A stretch of 64,000 bases of DNA. It comes from Pseudomonadota bacterium. Lineage in GTDB: Bacteria > Pseudomonadota > Alphaproteobacteria > Acetobacterales > Acetobacteraceae. Shown in pieces: positions 1-8,406 of the stretch. The stretch lies in the NCBI GenBank assembly GCA_021818505.1, contig JAKADX010000019.1, positions 1 through 64,000 on the forward strand, given 5' to 3'. Position 1 is the stretch's first letter. The number at the start of each line of letters is the position of its first letter. The notes under the pieces were generated by a model. That model was not told the origin of the DNA and searched no databases. It saw only the letters and a list, made by a program, of their open reading frames with translations. The translations under genes and the position numbers were made by a program.

Positions 1-123
1 CACCACCTTGTCGCCAGACAGGTTCGGCCCAATCGCGGCAATGCGCTCGCCCTCGACCAGGATGTCGGCCTCGTAAGAGCGATCCGCAGCAACAATCGTC
101 CCGCCCTTGATCACAGTGGACAT
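1..123 (-). CDS. Dihydropyrimidinase / D-hydantoinase, N-terminal fragment
   Basis: Only the first 41 codons lie in the window; the gene runs off the left edge. The translation opens MSTVIKGGTIVAADRSYEAD, the first beta-strands of cyclic amidohydrolases of the dihydropyrimidinase/hydantoinase family, which hydrolyse six- or five-membered cyclic ureides in the cytoplasm. The metal-binding residues lie beyond the edge, so the exact substrate cannot be read. The ATG is preceded by AAGGAG at a good distance. It is the last visible gene of the operon that includes HyuA/HyuB and N-carbamoylsarcosine amidohydrolase, 23 bases after the transporter ATPase stop, which fits a role in cyclic ureide breakdown. 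The family call is firm for so short a piece; dihydropyrimidinase versus hydantoinase is open. Confidence 0.75.
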   Translation of the reverse strand, partial: MSTVIKGGTIVAADRSYEADILVEGERIAAIGPNLSGDKVV

Positions 124-146
124 CGCTCTCTCCTTAGCCCGTCGCG

Positions 147-1334
147 TCAGTGCGAAATATCCAGATACGGTACGCCGGCATCGCCCAGATCGGGTTTGGT
201 GAGTACGTGCACGTCGGCCGGCAGCCAGCTCGCCAGCACCGCGTCGCCTGCCACGACAGGCTCGGCGGCATAGGCGGCGTCACCAACGTTGGCGACGAAG
301 GCGTGGACCATGCCGGTGTTGAGCGTCACCTTGATGTAGCTGCCTTGGTATTCGGTAGCCTCCACCACTCCGGGCACGGCGTTCGCCGGCACGGCACCCT
401 CGGCGTCGCGTTTGCGCAGCGTGACGCGGTCGCGGCGGATCGCGGCCGATGCCGTCGTGCCCGGCGCGGGCGGCGATTGCCCTGCCGGCATCTCGAATGT
501 CCAGCCCTCGGCGGTGCGCATGCGCAGCAGTTCGCCGCTCTGCCCTTCCACCTTGCCGGTCAGCACGTTCTGCCCGCCCATGAACCGCGCGACGTACGGC
601 GTCGTCGGCTGATTGAAGATCGTGCTGGCCGGCGCGGCCTGGTCGATCTGCCCGGTATCCATCACCACCACCAGATCGGCCAGGGCAATCGCCTCCGGCT
701 GCGTGTGCGTGACGTGCACGAAAGTGATGCCGAGTTCGGCCTGCAGGCTCTTCAACTCGCCGCGCATGCGCAGTCGCAAGAATTCATCGAGCGCCGAGAG
801 GGGCTCATCCAGCAGCAGTACGCGCGGATTGGTGATCAGCGAGCGTGCCAGTGCCACGCGCTGTTGCTGCCCACCGGACAGCTGCGCCGGCACGCGGTCG
901 CGCAGATGATCGAGCTGCACGCGCTCCAGCATCGCGCGCGCCTGCCGCCGCCGTTCGTCCTTTCCGACGCCGCGCATTTTCAGATAGAATGCGACGTTGT
1001 CGAGCACCGAGAGGTGCGGGAACAGCGCATAGCTCTGGAACATCATCGCGGTGCCGCGCCGCACGGGCGGCAAGCCGACGACCGACTGGCCGCCGATGGT
1101 GATTTCCCCCGATGTCGGCGTCTCGTGCCCGGCGATCATGCGCAGGATCGTGGTCTTGCCGCAGCCGGACGGGCCGAGCAGGCAGCAGTATGAGCCGTCC
1201 GGGATGGTCAGGTTGATGTCCTTGACCGCGTAGGAGCCGGGGGCGAAGGACTTCGTCACATCGACTAGACGGATTTCTCCCGACGCACGGTCGGACGGAC
1301 GGGTGGAATCGGGGGCGAGCATGGCCTCGTTCAT
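147..1334 (-). CDS. ABC transporter ATP-binding protein, PotA-like
   Basis: ATPase of a spermidine/putrescine-type importer (395 aa). Walker A is GPSGCGKTT (about residues 54-62), the signature is LSGGQQQRVALARSL, Walker B is LLLDEPLSALD and the switch histidine is in VHVTHTQPEA. The C-terminal third is a TOBE domain typical of PotA/FbpC/UgpC ATPases. The start overlaps the permease stop by ATGA, so the two are translationally coupled. With the two permeases and the binding protein upstream it forms a complete four-gene importer inside a cyclic-ureide catabolic operon. The substrate is therefore more likely a nitrogen compound such as creatinine or a hydantoin than a polyamine; that is inference. 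Confidence 0.93.
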   Translation of the reverse strand: MNEAMLAPDSTRPSDRASGEIRLVDVTKSFAPGSYAVKDINLTIPDGSYCCLLGPSGCGKTTILRMIAGHETPTSGEITIGGQSVVGLPPVRRGTAMMFQSYALFPHLSVLDNVAFYLKMRGVGKDERRRQARAMLERVQLDHLRDRVPAQLSGGQQQRVALARSLITNPRVLLLDEPLSALDEFLRLRMRGELKSLQAELGITFVHVTHTQPEAIALADLVVVMDTGQIDQAAPASTIFNQPTTPYVARFMGGQNVLTGKVEGQSGELLRMRTAEGWTFEMPAGQSPPAPGTTASAAIRRDRVTLRKRDAEGAVPANAVPGVVEATEYQGSYIKVTLNTGMVHAFVANVGDAAYAAEPVVAGDAVLASWLPADVHVLTKPDLGDAGVPYLDISH

Positions 1335-2158
1335 CGTTGCGCCGATCGCCTGCGTTGGATCACCAGGATCGAGCCCAGTGCCAATCCGATCAGCAGGAAT
1401 GAAAAGATCGTCGTCACCGTACCGAGCGCATACAGCGCGGGCGAGGTGACGTTCGTGGTCATGGTCCAGATTTCCAACGGCAGCGTGTTCTTGGTGCCGG
1501 CGGTCAGCCAGGTGCGCGGGAACTCGTCATAGGACAGCGTGAAGCCGAACAGGGCGACCGCGATGATGCCGGGAAACACGATCGGCAGCACCACGTCGCG
1601 CACCGTACGCCAGCGGCTGGCGCCGAGGTCGTACGCTGCTTCCTCGTAGGACGGATTGAGCCGTCCCAGCACCGCGAACATGATCAGCAGTCCGAACGGC
1701 AGCGCCCAGGACAGATGCGCGCCGAGCGCCGAACTGTACCAGGCCGCCGGCAAGTCGAGGAAGCGGAACATCACCAGGATGCCGATCGACAGCACCAAGC
1801 CTGGCGCGATCAGGCTGGCAACCGCGGTGTAGAACAGCAGCGTCGCGCCGTGGAAGCGACGGCGGAAGGCGAACCCGGCAGTGACCGACATCAGCACCGA
1901 CAGCACCATGACGATCAGCGCAAGCGGCAGCGAGCGGTTGAACGCGCCGATCACGTCGCCGGTGCCTTTCGGGTGCGCCAATTCGGCGAACCAGATCAGC
2001 GAGGGGTTGCGCAACGGAAAATCCAGCGCGCCCGACGGCCCCTGGAAGGCGAGGACTAGGACCGAGATCATCGGCCCGTACAGGAACAGCACGAACAGCG
2101 CGAAGAACGCCGCCAGCGCATAGAACGTCCAGGGCCGGCGGCCGGATGAGGTCTTCAT
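1331..2158 (-). CDS. ABC transporter permease, PotC-like
   Basis: Inner-membrane permease (275 aa) of the same importer, BPD_transp_1 fold with about six hydrophobic segments. The EAA loop that docks on the ATPase is recognisable as YEEAAYDLGASRWRTV (about residues 170-185). The sequence carries the PotC-like start with a cytoplasmic basic tail followed by the first membrane helix. GAGG lies just before the ATG. The gene is 4 bases downstream of the PotB-like permease and overlaps the ATPase start. Substrate is not readable from the permease. Confidence 0.92.
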   Translation of the reverse strand: MKTSSGRRPWTFYALAAFFALFVLFLYGPMISVLVLAFQGPSGALDFPLRNPSLIWFAELAHPKGTGDVIGAFNRSLPLALIVMVLSVLMSVTAGFAFRRRFHGATLLFYTAVASLIAPGLVLSIGILVMFRFLDLPAAWYSSALGAHLSWALPFGLLIMFAVLGRLNPSYEEAAYDLGASRWRTVRDVVLPIVFPGIIAVALFGFTLSYDEFPRTWLTAGTKNTLPLEIWTMTTNVTSPALYALGTVTTIFSFLLIGLALGSILVIQRRRSAQR

Positions 2159-2162
2159 CGCG

Positions 2163-3026
2163 CTACCTCACAAGCTCTTTGCGCACATCAACCAGCCGGA
2201 AGATGCCGGCGGCGATCAGCAGCACGACGATCAGCAGGATCACGGCGTTGGCGGCGGCGCGGGGATAGTTCAGGAATTGCAGGTCGTTGAACATCCCCGT
2301 GGTGGCAGAGCCGGACAACCCGCCGCTCATCACGCTGACCACAAAGAAGTCGCCCATCACCAGCGTCACGACGAACAGCGCGCCCAGCGCGATGCCGGTC
2401 TTGGAGAGCGGCAACACGATGTTCCACACCGCCTCCCAGCGCGTCGCCCCGGCATCGACCGCGACCTCCAGCAGCGCACGGTCGATCCGCGCCATCGAAT
2501 TGAAGATCGGCACGATCATGAACATCGTGTTGAGGTGGACATACGCGATGACGACGGAGAAATCCGAATACAGCAGCCAGGTCAGCGGGTGCGCGACGAC
2601 GCCGCTGTCCAGCAGCGCCTGGTTGATGAGCCCTTCCTTGCCCAGGATCGGCCGCCAGGAGATCATGCGGATGATGTTGGAGGTCCAGAACGGCACCGTG
2701 CAGACAAGGAACAACCCAATCGAGACCAGCAGGTTGCGGATGTGGAATACGAGGAAATAGGCGATCCAGAATCCGATCACGAAGGTCAGTGCCAGCACGA
2801 TCAGCGTGAACTTGACGGTCGAGAAATACAGTCGCCAGGTCGTCGGATTCGTCAGCACGTCCAGGTAGTTGTCGAAGGTGAAGTCCGGCGTCAGGCCGAC
2901 CAGCATCTGATAGCGAAAGAAACTGACGATCAGCACGAGCGCGATCGGCACGATGAAAAACACCAGCAACACCAGCGCAAGCGGCGTCACCTGGAGATAG
3001 GGCGTCAAGGAGCGTTTGCTGGTCAT
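2163..3026 (-). CDS. ABC transporter permease, PotB-like
   Basis: Second inner-membrane permease (287 aa), PotB/PotH class, about six membrane segments beginning near residue 15. The EAA loop reads LLEVAVDAGATRWEAVWNIV (about residues 187-206). It follows the substrate-binding protein gene after a 76-base gap that holds a strong hairpin, and is followed after 4 bases by the PotC-like partner. The ribosome-binding site in front of the ATG is weak (CGGG), which together with the hairpin suggests lower expression than the binding protein. Confidence 0.92.
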   Translation of the reverse strand: MTSKRSLTPYLQVTPLALVLLVFFIVPIALVLIVSFFRYQMLVGLTPDFTFDNYLDVLTNPTTWRLYFSTVKFTLIVLALTFVIGFWIAYFLVFHIRNLLVSIGLFLVCTVPFWTSNIIRMISWRPILGKEGLINQALLDSGVVAHPLTWLLYSDFSVVIAYVHLNTMFMIVPIFNSMARIDRALLEVAVDAGATRWEAVWNIVLPLSKTGIALGALFVVTLVMGDFFVVSVMSGGLSGSATTGMFNDLQFLNYPRAAANAVILLIVVLLIAAGIFRLVDVRKELVR

Positions 3027-3051
3027 CTACCCGGGCCGTGACATGAAGCAT

Positions 3052-3087
3052 CCGCGGCGGTGGCCGGTACGCCGGCCGCCGCCGCGG
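3052..3087. promoter_or_regulatory. Long GC-rich hairpin between binding-protein and permease genes
   Basis: Two 16-base arms (3052-3067 and 3072-3087) are complementary except for one position, with a four-base loop TACG. There is no T-run on either side. Its place, directly after the stop of the highly expressed binding-protein gene and before the permeases, is the classical site of an mRNA-stabilising or attenuating hairpin in ABC operons. It could equally act as a partial terminator. The structure is seen directly; the function is inferred. Confidence 0.6.
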
Positions 3088-3102
3088 ACGAAGCCAGACA
3101 GG

Positions 3103-4413
3103 CTACGCCGCGTTGAATTCGTTCCACTTGGAATAGAGGTATTCCGCGTTCGGTGGCAGGCTGTTCCAGATCGCGACCTTCGAGAAGCGGTCGATATACG
3201 AGCCGCCGTCGCGCACCTCGCCGGTCGAGTTGGTCTTCTGCCCCGTCGGGCTGGTGATGTCGGCGGTCGCCGCCTTACCCTCGTAGAAGAAGCCGCGCTC
3301 GTTGGGCGTCAGGTTCTCCATTGCGGTCGCCGGGTTCGCGCTGTAGTAGCCCTGCTTGGCGATGAAGCCGCCGACCCAGCCGGAATTGTACCAGTTTAGG
3401 TATTCATACGCCGCATCCAGCTTCAACCCGTCGAGATGACCCATCAGCGCCAACCCGTTGCCCCAGCCGCGATAGCCTTCCTTGAGCGGCTGATAGACGC
3501 ACTTGACGCCCTGCGCCTTCACCGCCGTCACCGCCGGCGACCACATCGACTGGATCACTACCTCGCCGGACGCCATCAGGTTCACGGATTCGTCGAAGGT
3601 GTTCCACAGCGCCCGGAAATGGCCTCCCTTTTTCAGCTTGATCAGGTGATCGACCATCGCGGCGATTTCCTGCTTGCTGGGGTTGCCCATGTTGGGGAAC
3701 TTCATGATCCCGGCGGACTGCAGCGCCATCATGGCGTCCATGCTACCGTTGGTCGGGATGTTTTGGATCGCCGTCTTGCCCTTGAAGTCGGGCGAGATCA
3801 GATCGGCCCAGGACGTGATCGGCCGGCCCACTAGATCAGGCCGGATCCCCAGCGTATCGGCGTTGTATACGCCAGGCACGAAGGTTGCCCATTCGGTGAT
3901 CTTGCCGGCGAAGCTCTTGGCCCCGCGCGAGTCGCGATACATGATCGGGAATGGGGCATCACCCTGGCGGGAGACTTCCTTCCCGTTGAACGTACCCTTG
4001 GTGTAGAGCGGCGTCAGTTGCTCCCAGTTCTTGATCTTCTTCGTATCGACGGCCTGGGTCACGCCCTGCGGAATGGCAAACTTCGCCTGCCAGATCTCCA
4101 TGTCGGCGATGTCGATCGACTTCGGCGCATTGACCAGCCGGTTGGTCATGCCCGGATGATCGACCACCGTCATCGTCACTTTGAAGCCCAGATCCTTCGA
4201 CGCCTGCTGAGCGATCTCGGCCAGCGTGGAGTAGGACATCCCGGTGTGGTTCAGCGTGATGTCCTTCAGCTTCTGCGCCCACACCATCGGGAAGCCGGTG
4301 ATGGCGCCCGAGCCCGCCGCCGCGCCCGCCAGCGCGGCGCCGCCCTTCATGACGGTGCGCCGGGTCAGCGATCCCTGCACGCTGTCCGGCCGATCCGTGT
4401 CCGACTTGGTCAT
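3103..4413 (-). CDS. ABC transporter extracellular substrate-binding protein, PotD/PotF-like, Tat-exported
   Basis: Periplasmic binding protein of the importer (436 aa). The N-terminus has a twin-arginine signal (SLTRRTVMKGGAALAG, about residues 14-29) followed by a hydrophobic stretch ending near PMVWAQ, so it is exported folded. The mature part has the extracellular solute-binding fold of family 1 (PotD/SBP_bac_8-like) and ends SKWNEFNAA. AGGAGG precedes the ATG. First gene of the transporter block, followed by a hairpin and the permeases. The ligand is unknown; the neighbouring HyuAB and N-carbamoylsarcosine amidohydrolase point to a creatinine or hydantoin-like ligand by inference. Confidence 0.88.
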   Translation of the reverse strand: MTKSDTDRPDSVQGSLTRRTVMKGGAALAGAAAGSGAITGFPMVWAQKLKDITLNHTGMSYSTLAEIAQQASKDLGFKVTMTVVDHPGMTNRLVNAPKSIDIADMEIWQAKFAIPQGVTQAVDTKKIKNWEQLTPLYTKGTFNGKEVSRQGDAPFPIMYRDSRGAKSFAGKITEWATFVPGVYNADTLGIRPDLVGRPITSWADLISPDFKGKTAIQNIPTNGSMDAMMALQSAGIMKFPNMGNPSKQEIAAMVDHLIKLKKGGHFRALWNTFDESVNLMASGEVVIQSMWSPAVTAVKAQGVKCVYQPLKEGYRGWGNGLALMGHLDGLKLDAAYEYLNWYNSGWVGGFIAKQGYYSANPATAMENLTPNERGFFYEGKAATADITSPTGQKTNSTGEVRDGGSYIDRFSKVAIWNSLPPNAEYLYSKWNEFNAA

Positions 4414-4453
4414 CTCCGCCTCCTGGTCTTCCTGTTATCGGGCCGTTCGCCGC

Positions 4454-6235
4454 TCACTGCCGCTGCGCCCGCATCTCGGCGCGCCGTGAAGCGGTTGCCG
4501 CCGCGTTCACGGCATATCCGTAGCCATCATCCACCCGGTCGAACAAGACCCCGTACACCTCCTCGGCATGGGCGACGCTGATGAATTCGTCCAGCACGTC
4601 GTCCAGCACGCGCTCCGGGTCGCGCTCCAGCGGGTCGCCATAGCCCCCGCCGGCCGGGGAGTAGTAGGTGACCACGTCGCCCGGCGCGACCCGAAGGCCC
4701 GAGAACTTGGCGTATTCGGAGCGCACGTCCTGCGGCCGGGCGGCATTGTGGACTTCCATCTTGCCGCCGGCTCCCGGCAGCCCGCCGAAGATGCCCCAGG
4801 GCGTATCCTCGTGGCGGTCGGACTCGTGGGTCACGAAGCCGGGTGTGAGGAAGCGCTGCGCCTTCACCACGCCCTGCCCGCCGCGGAACTTTCCCGCGCC
4901 GGGGAACACGTCGTCGCGCACCTCATATCGGTCGCAGATCAGCGGCAGGTGCATGCCGAGATCCTCCAGCGGATTGTTCCGCGTGTTGCGCATCAATTCC
5001 TCGACCGTGTCAGGACCGTCGGAGCGCGGCCGGCCGCCCATCGCCGCCTCGTTCACCTCCAGGAACACCCAGTAATCGCCGTTCGGCCGCACGCCGGAAT
5101 AGGCCGCGAAGGACAACGTGGCGGCGTTCCCGGCCGTCGCCTTGTCCGGCACCACTGGCGCCAGCGCCTTGATGATCAGGTCGCAGACCCGCTGAATCTG
5201 CGAGAAGCGTGCCTCGGCGGCGACCGGCGCGATCGGGTTGAACAGCGAGCCGGCAGGTGCCGTCACCTTGACCGGACGGAAGGAGCCCTCGTTCGCCGGG
5301 ATCGGATCGGCCAGCGTGTAGGTGTCGAGCAGCAGTGCGCGGAAGGCGAAGTAGCAGGCGACCTTGGTCGAGCCGTCGAACGGCACGTTGAATGCCGTCG
5401 GCACCTGCTGCGAGGAGCCGGTCAGGTCCACTTCTACGCCATCGCCGCGCACCCGCACCGTGACCTTGATCGGCAGTGTCTTGCCGCGGTTGCGCCCGTC
5501 ATCATCCAGGAAGCCCTCGGCGAAATAGTCGCCGTCCGGGATCTCGGCGATCGCTCGGCGCAGCGCCGCCTCGGAATAGTCCATCAGTTGCGCGCAGCTT
5601 TGCAGAACGGTCGGCTTGCCGTATTTCGCCATGAGTTCCTGGAACCGCCGCACGCCGAGTTCCGCCGATGCGATCTGCGCCTCCAGATCGCCCATCACCA
5701 GGCCGGGAACACGCGTGTTGTCGCGGATGAACTTCCACAGCACCTCGTTGCGGCGCCCTGCCTCGTACAGCTTGAGGCCGTTGAGCAGCATGCCCTCGGC
5801 GAACATGTCGGGCACATCGATAATGAGGCCCGGTGTCGCGGCGCCGATATCGACATGGTGCGCGGTGTTGGCCGAGAAGCCGACCAGCTCGCCGTCGAAG
5901 AACACCGGCATGACAATGGCGATGTCGGGGGAATGACTGGCGCCGAAATACGGGTGATTGTGGATCACGCAGTCGCCGGGCTGCCACGCATCCAGCGGCA
6001 CGGTCTTCTCGATGCCGCGCAGGTAGCCGGGCAGCGAGCCGATATGCATCGGCGTCGAATCACTCTCGCACAGAGTCTGGTATTTCGTGTCGAACAGCCC
6101 CGCACCGAGGTCCTGGCTCTCGCGGATGATCGACGAATAGGACATGCGGTACAGTACGTTGCCCATCTGCTCGGCGATCGAGTGCAGCGCACCGGCGACA
6201 ACCTGCAGGGTGATCGGATCGACATCCTGGCTCAT
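4454..6235 (-). CDS. hyuB: Hydantoinase B / oxoprolinase family protein (N-methylhydantoinase B-like)
   Basis: Hydantoinase_B subunit (593 aa) of an ATP-dependent cyclic amide hydrolase that works with HyuA. Family features include the N-terminal PITLQVVAGALHSIAEQMG, the segment HNHPYFGASHSPDIAI, and the long central and C-terminal blocks including GAGKFRGGQGVV. An open frame extends 21 codons further upstream, but MSQDVDPITL at 6235 has GAGAAGG-like spacing (GAGAAGG) and matches the usual family start. The gene starts 16 bases after hyuA. Related enzymes include 5-oxoprolinase, caprolactamase and acetophenone carboxylase, so the N-methylhydantoinase assignment rests on context. Confidence 0.9.
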   Translation of the reverse strand: MSQDVDPITLQVVAGALHSIAEQMGNVLYRMSYSSIIRESQDLGAGLFDTKYQTLCESDSTPMHIGSLPGYLRGIEKTVPLDAWQPGDCVIHNHPYFGASHSPDIAIVMPVFFDGELVGFSANTAHHVDIGAATPGLIIDVPDMFAEGMLLNGLKLYEAGRRNEVLWKFIRDNTRVPGLVMGDLEAQIASAELGVRRFQELMAKYGKPTVLQSCAQLMDYSEAALRRAIAEIPDGDYFAEGFLDDDGRNRGKTLPIKVTVRVRGDGVEVDLTGSSQQVPTAFNVPFDGSTKVACYFAFRALLLDTYTLADPIPANEGSFRPVKVTAPAGSLFNPIAPVAAEARFSQIQRVCDLIIKALAPVVPDKATAGNAATLSFAAYSGVRPNGDYWVFLEVNEAAMGGRPRSDGPDTVEELMRNTRNNPLEDLGMHLPLICDRYEVRDDVFPGAGKFRGGQGVVKAQRFLTPGFVTHESDRHEDTPWGIFGGLPGAGGKMEVHNAARPQDVRSEYAKFSGLRVAPGDVVTYYSPAGGGYGDPLERDPERVLDDVLDEFISVAHAEEVYGVLFDRVDDGYGYAVNAAATASRRAEMRAQRQ

Positions 6236-6251
6236 CGGTCGAAACCTTCTC

Positions 6252-8339
6252 TCAGCGGCGGGAGATGTGCAGGTCGCCGTGCGACAGCACGTGCGCACGA
6301 TAGCCGGGGGGCAGCAAAGTGGTCGAGTTGTGCTGCACGATTAGCGCCGGACCGTTGACGATGTCGCCGTCCAGCAGACTGGCCCGCAGATAGCGCGGCG
6401 TCGGCATCACGCTGCCGTCGTCGAAGATGGTGTCGCGCACATAGGTGCGCGCCTCCGCCGGGTCGGTGCGCCCGCCGTGCGGCAGGTCGGGTAGGCGCAG
6501 CGGCTCGACCGCGGCGGTGGCGATGCCGCGCAGCGTGATCACCTCGACCTTCTGGTCGTCGAAGGCGTGGCCATACACCTGCTTGTGCGCGGCATAGAAA
6601 TTGTCGATCGCAACAGCGATGTTAGCGGCCGACAGCTTCTCGCGCGGCAGTTCGGCGCGCAGCTCGAAGCCCTGGCCGACATAGCGGCATTCGGCGATGC
6701 GCGTGAACCGCTGGTGTTCCGGCGGGATGCCGTCGGCACTCAGTTGCGTCCGCGCCTCCGCCTCCAGTGCTGCAAGCTCGCGGTTGAGCAGCGCGTAGTC
6801 GGCCTCGCTGGCGCCGGTCAGCACGGTCAGCACCGAGCGCGTGTATTCGTAGCGCAGCTCGGTCACCAGCAGCCCCATCGCTGCGGTGATACCCGGATGC
6901 AGCGGCGCGATCACGTCCTTGGCGTGGATCATCTCGGCCAGCGCGACCGCGTGCAGCGGTCCCGCGCCGCCGAAGCCCATCAACGTGAAGTCGCGCGGAT
7001 CGACCCCCTTGGCCACCGAATTCGCGTTGATCGCCAGCGCCATGTTGTTGTTGACGATCCTGAGAATGCCGAGCGCGGCATCAACCGTGCTCATCGCCAG
7101 CTTGTTGGCGATGTGCGTTGCGATCGCCCGCTCCGCCAGTGCGCGGTCGATCTTCAGATCGCCGCCGAGGAACTGCTCGGCATCCAGCCGCCCCAGCACG
7201 ACCTGGGCATCGGTCACCGTCGGCTCGGTGCCGCCTTGGCCGTAGCAGGCCGGGCCGGGATTCGCGCCGGCCGAGCGCGGACCGACGCGGAAGGCGTTGC
7301 CGCTGTCGATATACGCGATCGAACCGCCACCAGCGCCGATCGCGTCGATATCCAGCATCGGGACCAGCACCGGCAGTTGCGCGACTTCGGTGTCGCGTGG
7401 GTTCTTCACCCGCAGCGCGCCGTTCTGGACCACGCTGATGTCGGCGGAGGTGCCGCCGATATCGATGGTGATGACGTTCTGTGTGCGACAGGCTTCGCCG
7501 GTCCAGCGCCCGCCGATCACGCCGCCGGCGGGGCCGGACAGCAGCAGGCCGATTGGCCGCTTCACCGCGTTCTCGACCGTGGAAATGCCGCCGTTGGACT
7601 GCATCATGCGCACCGAGGCGCGCACCCCCGCCTCCGCTAGTCGCCGCACCAGGTGGCGCAGATAGGCGGCGGTGCGCGGCCCGATATAGGCGTTCATCGC
7701 GCAGGAGGAGAACCGCTCGTACTCCCGCATTACGTTCACCACCTCCGAAGAGGTGCAGACATAGGCGTCGGGCAGCACGCGGCGCACGATCTCGGCGGCG
7801 CGGCGCTCATGTTCGTCGTTGAGGAAACTGAACAGGAAGCCGACGATCACGGCGTCCAGCCCGCGCTTGGCGAACAGTTCGGCGGCGCGCTCCACCTCGT
7901 CGAGCGCGAGCGGCACCGCCACGCTGCCGTCGGGCGGCATGATGCGCTCGGTGACCGCGATGCGGTTGCGGCGCTTGACCAGCGGCTTGGATTGCCAAGG
8001 CACGTCAAACTGCAGCGAGAAATTATGCGGCCGTTTGTGGCGCGCCATGTGCAGGATGTCGCGGAAGCCGCGCGTGGTGATCATGCCGACTTCGGCGCCC
8101 TTGCGCTCGATCACCATGTTGGTCGCGACGGTGGTGCCGTGGAACAGGAAGTCCACCTCGCCCGGCGCCACGCCCGCCATCCGGCAGACCTCCAGCACGC
8201 CGCGCACCACGCCCTCCGACTGGTCGGCCGGCGTGCTCGGCACCTTGTGCACCGCAACCTGCTGGCCGCCGTCGGGCAGCCCGCGTTCCAGCACGATGTC
8301 GGTGAAAGTACCGCCCACGTCCACGCCGACCCGAATCAT
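6252..8339 (-). CDS. hyuA: Hydantoinase A / oxoprolinase family protein (N-methylhydantoinase A-like, ATP-binding)
   Basis: ATP-binding subunit (695 aa), partner of HyuB. The N-terminus MIRVGVDVGGTFTDIV is the phosphate-binding loop of the actin-like Hydantoinase_A_N domain; the central domain contains NVITIDIGGTSADISVV and GAGGGSIAYID, and the C-terminal third is the acetone-carboxylase/hydantoinase tail. The start chosen at 8339 has GGAGGAG directly upstream; a longer in-frame start at 8387 adds 16 residues without family similarity. It lies 67 bases after the amidase. In the creatinine pathway such enzymes open N-methylhydantoin to N-carbamoylsarcosine at the cost of ATP. Confidence 0.92.
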   Translation of the reverse strand: MIRVGVDVGGTFTDIVLERGLPDGGQQVAVHKVPSTPADQSEGVVRGVLEVCRMAGVAPGEVDFLFHGTTVATNMVIERKGAEVGMITTRGFRDILHMARHKRPHNFSLQFDVPWQSKPLVKRRNRIAVTERIMPPDGSVAVPLALDEVERAAELFAKRGLDAVIVGFLFSFLNDEHERRAAEIVRRVLPDAYVCTSSEVVNVMREYERFSSCAMNAYIGPRTAAYLRHLVRRLAEAGVRASVRMMQSNGGISTVENAVKRPIGLLLSGPAGGVIGGRWTGEACRTQNVITIDIGGTSADISVVQNGALRVKNPRDTEVAQLPVLVPMLDIDAIGAGGGSIAYIDSGNAFRVGPRSAGANPGPACYGQGGTEPTVTDAQVVLGRLDAEQFLGGDLKIDRALAERAIATHIANKLAMSTVDAALGILRIVNNNMALAINANSVAKGVDPRDFTLMGFGGAGPLHAVALAEMIHAKDVIAPLHPGITAAMGLLVTELRYEYTRSVLTVLTGASEADYALLNRELAALEAEARTQLSADGIPPEHQRFTRIAECRYVGQGFELRAELPREKLSAANIAVAIDNFYAAHKQVYGHAFDDQKVEVITLRGIATAAVEPLRLPDLPHGGRTDPAEARTYVRDTIFDDGSVMPTPRYLRASLLDGDIVNGPALIVQHNSTTLLPPGYRAHVLSHGDLHISRR

Positions 8340-8406
8340 TGCCACTCCTCCACGACCTGACGCACGCTGGGCGCCGTCTGTTTCCAAAACACACTTTCGT
8401 TAATGC

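Noticed and set aside
4568-6358. Long open frame on the plus strand
   Set aside because: It is antisense to hyuB, has no recognisable motif and is rich in Arg/Ala/His as expected from the reverse of a GC-rich gene.
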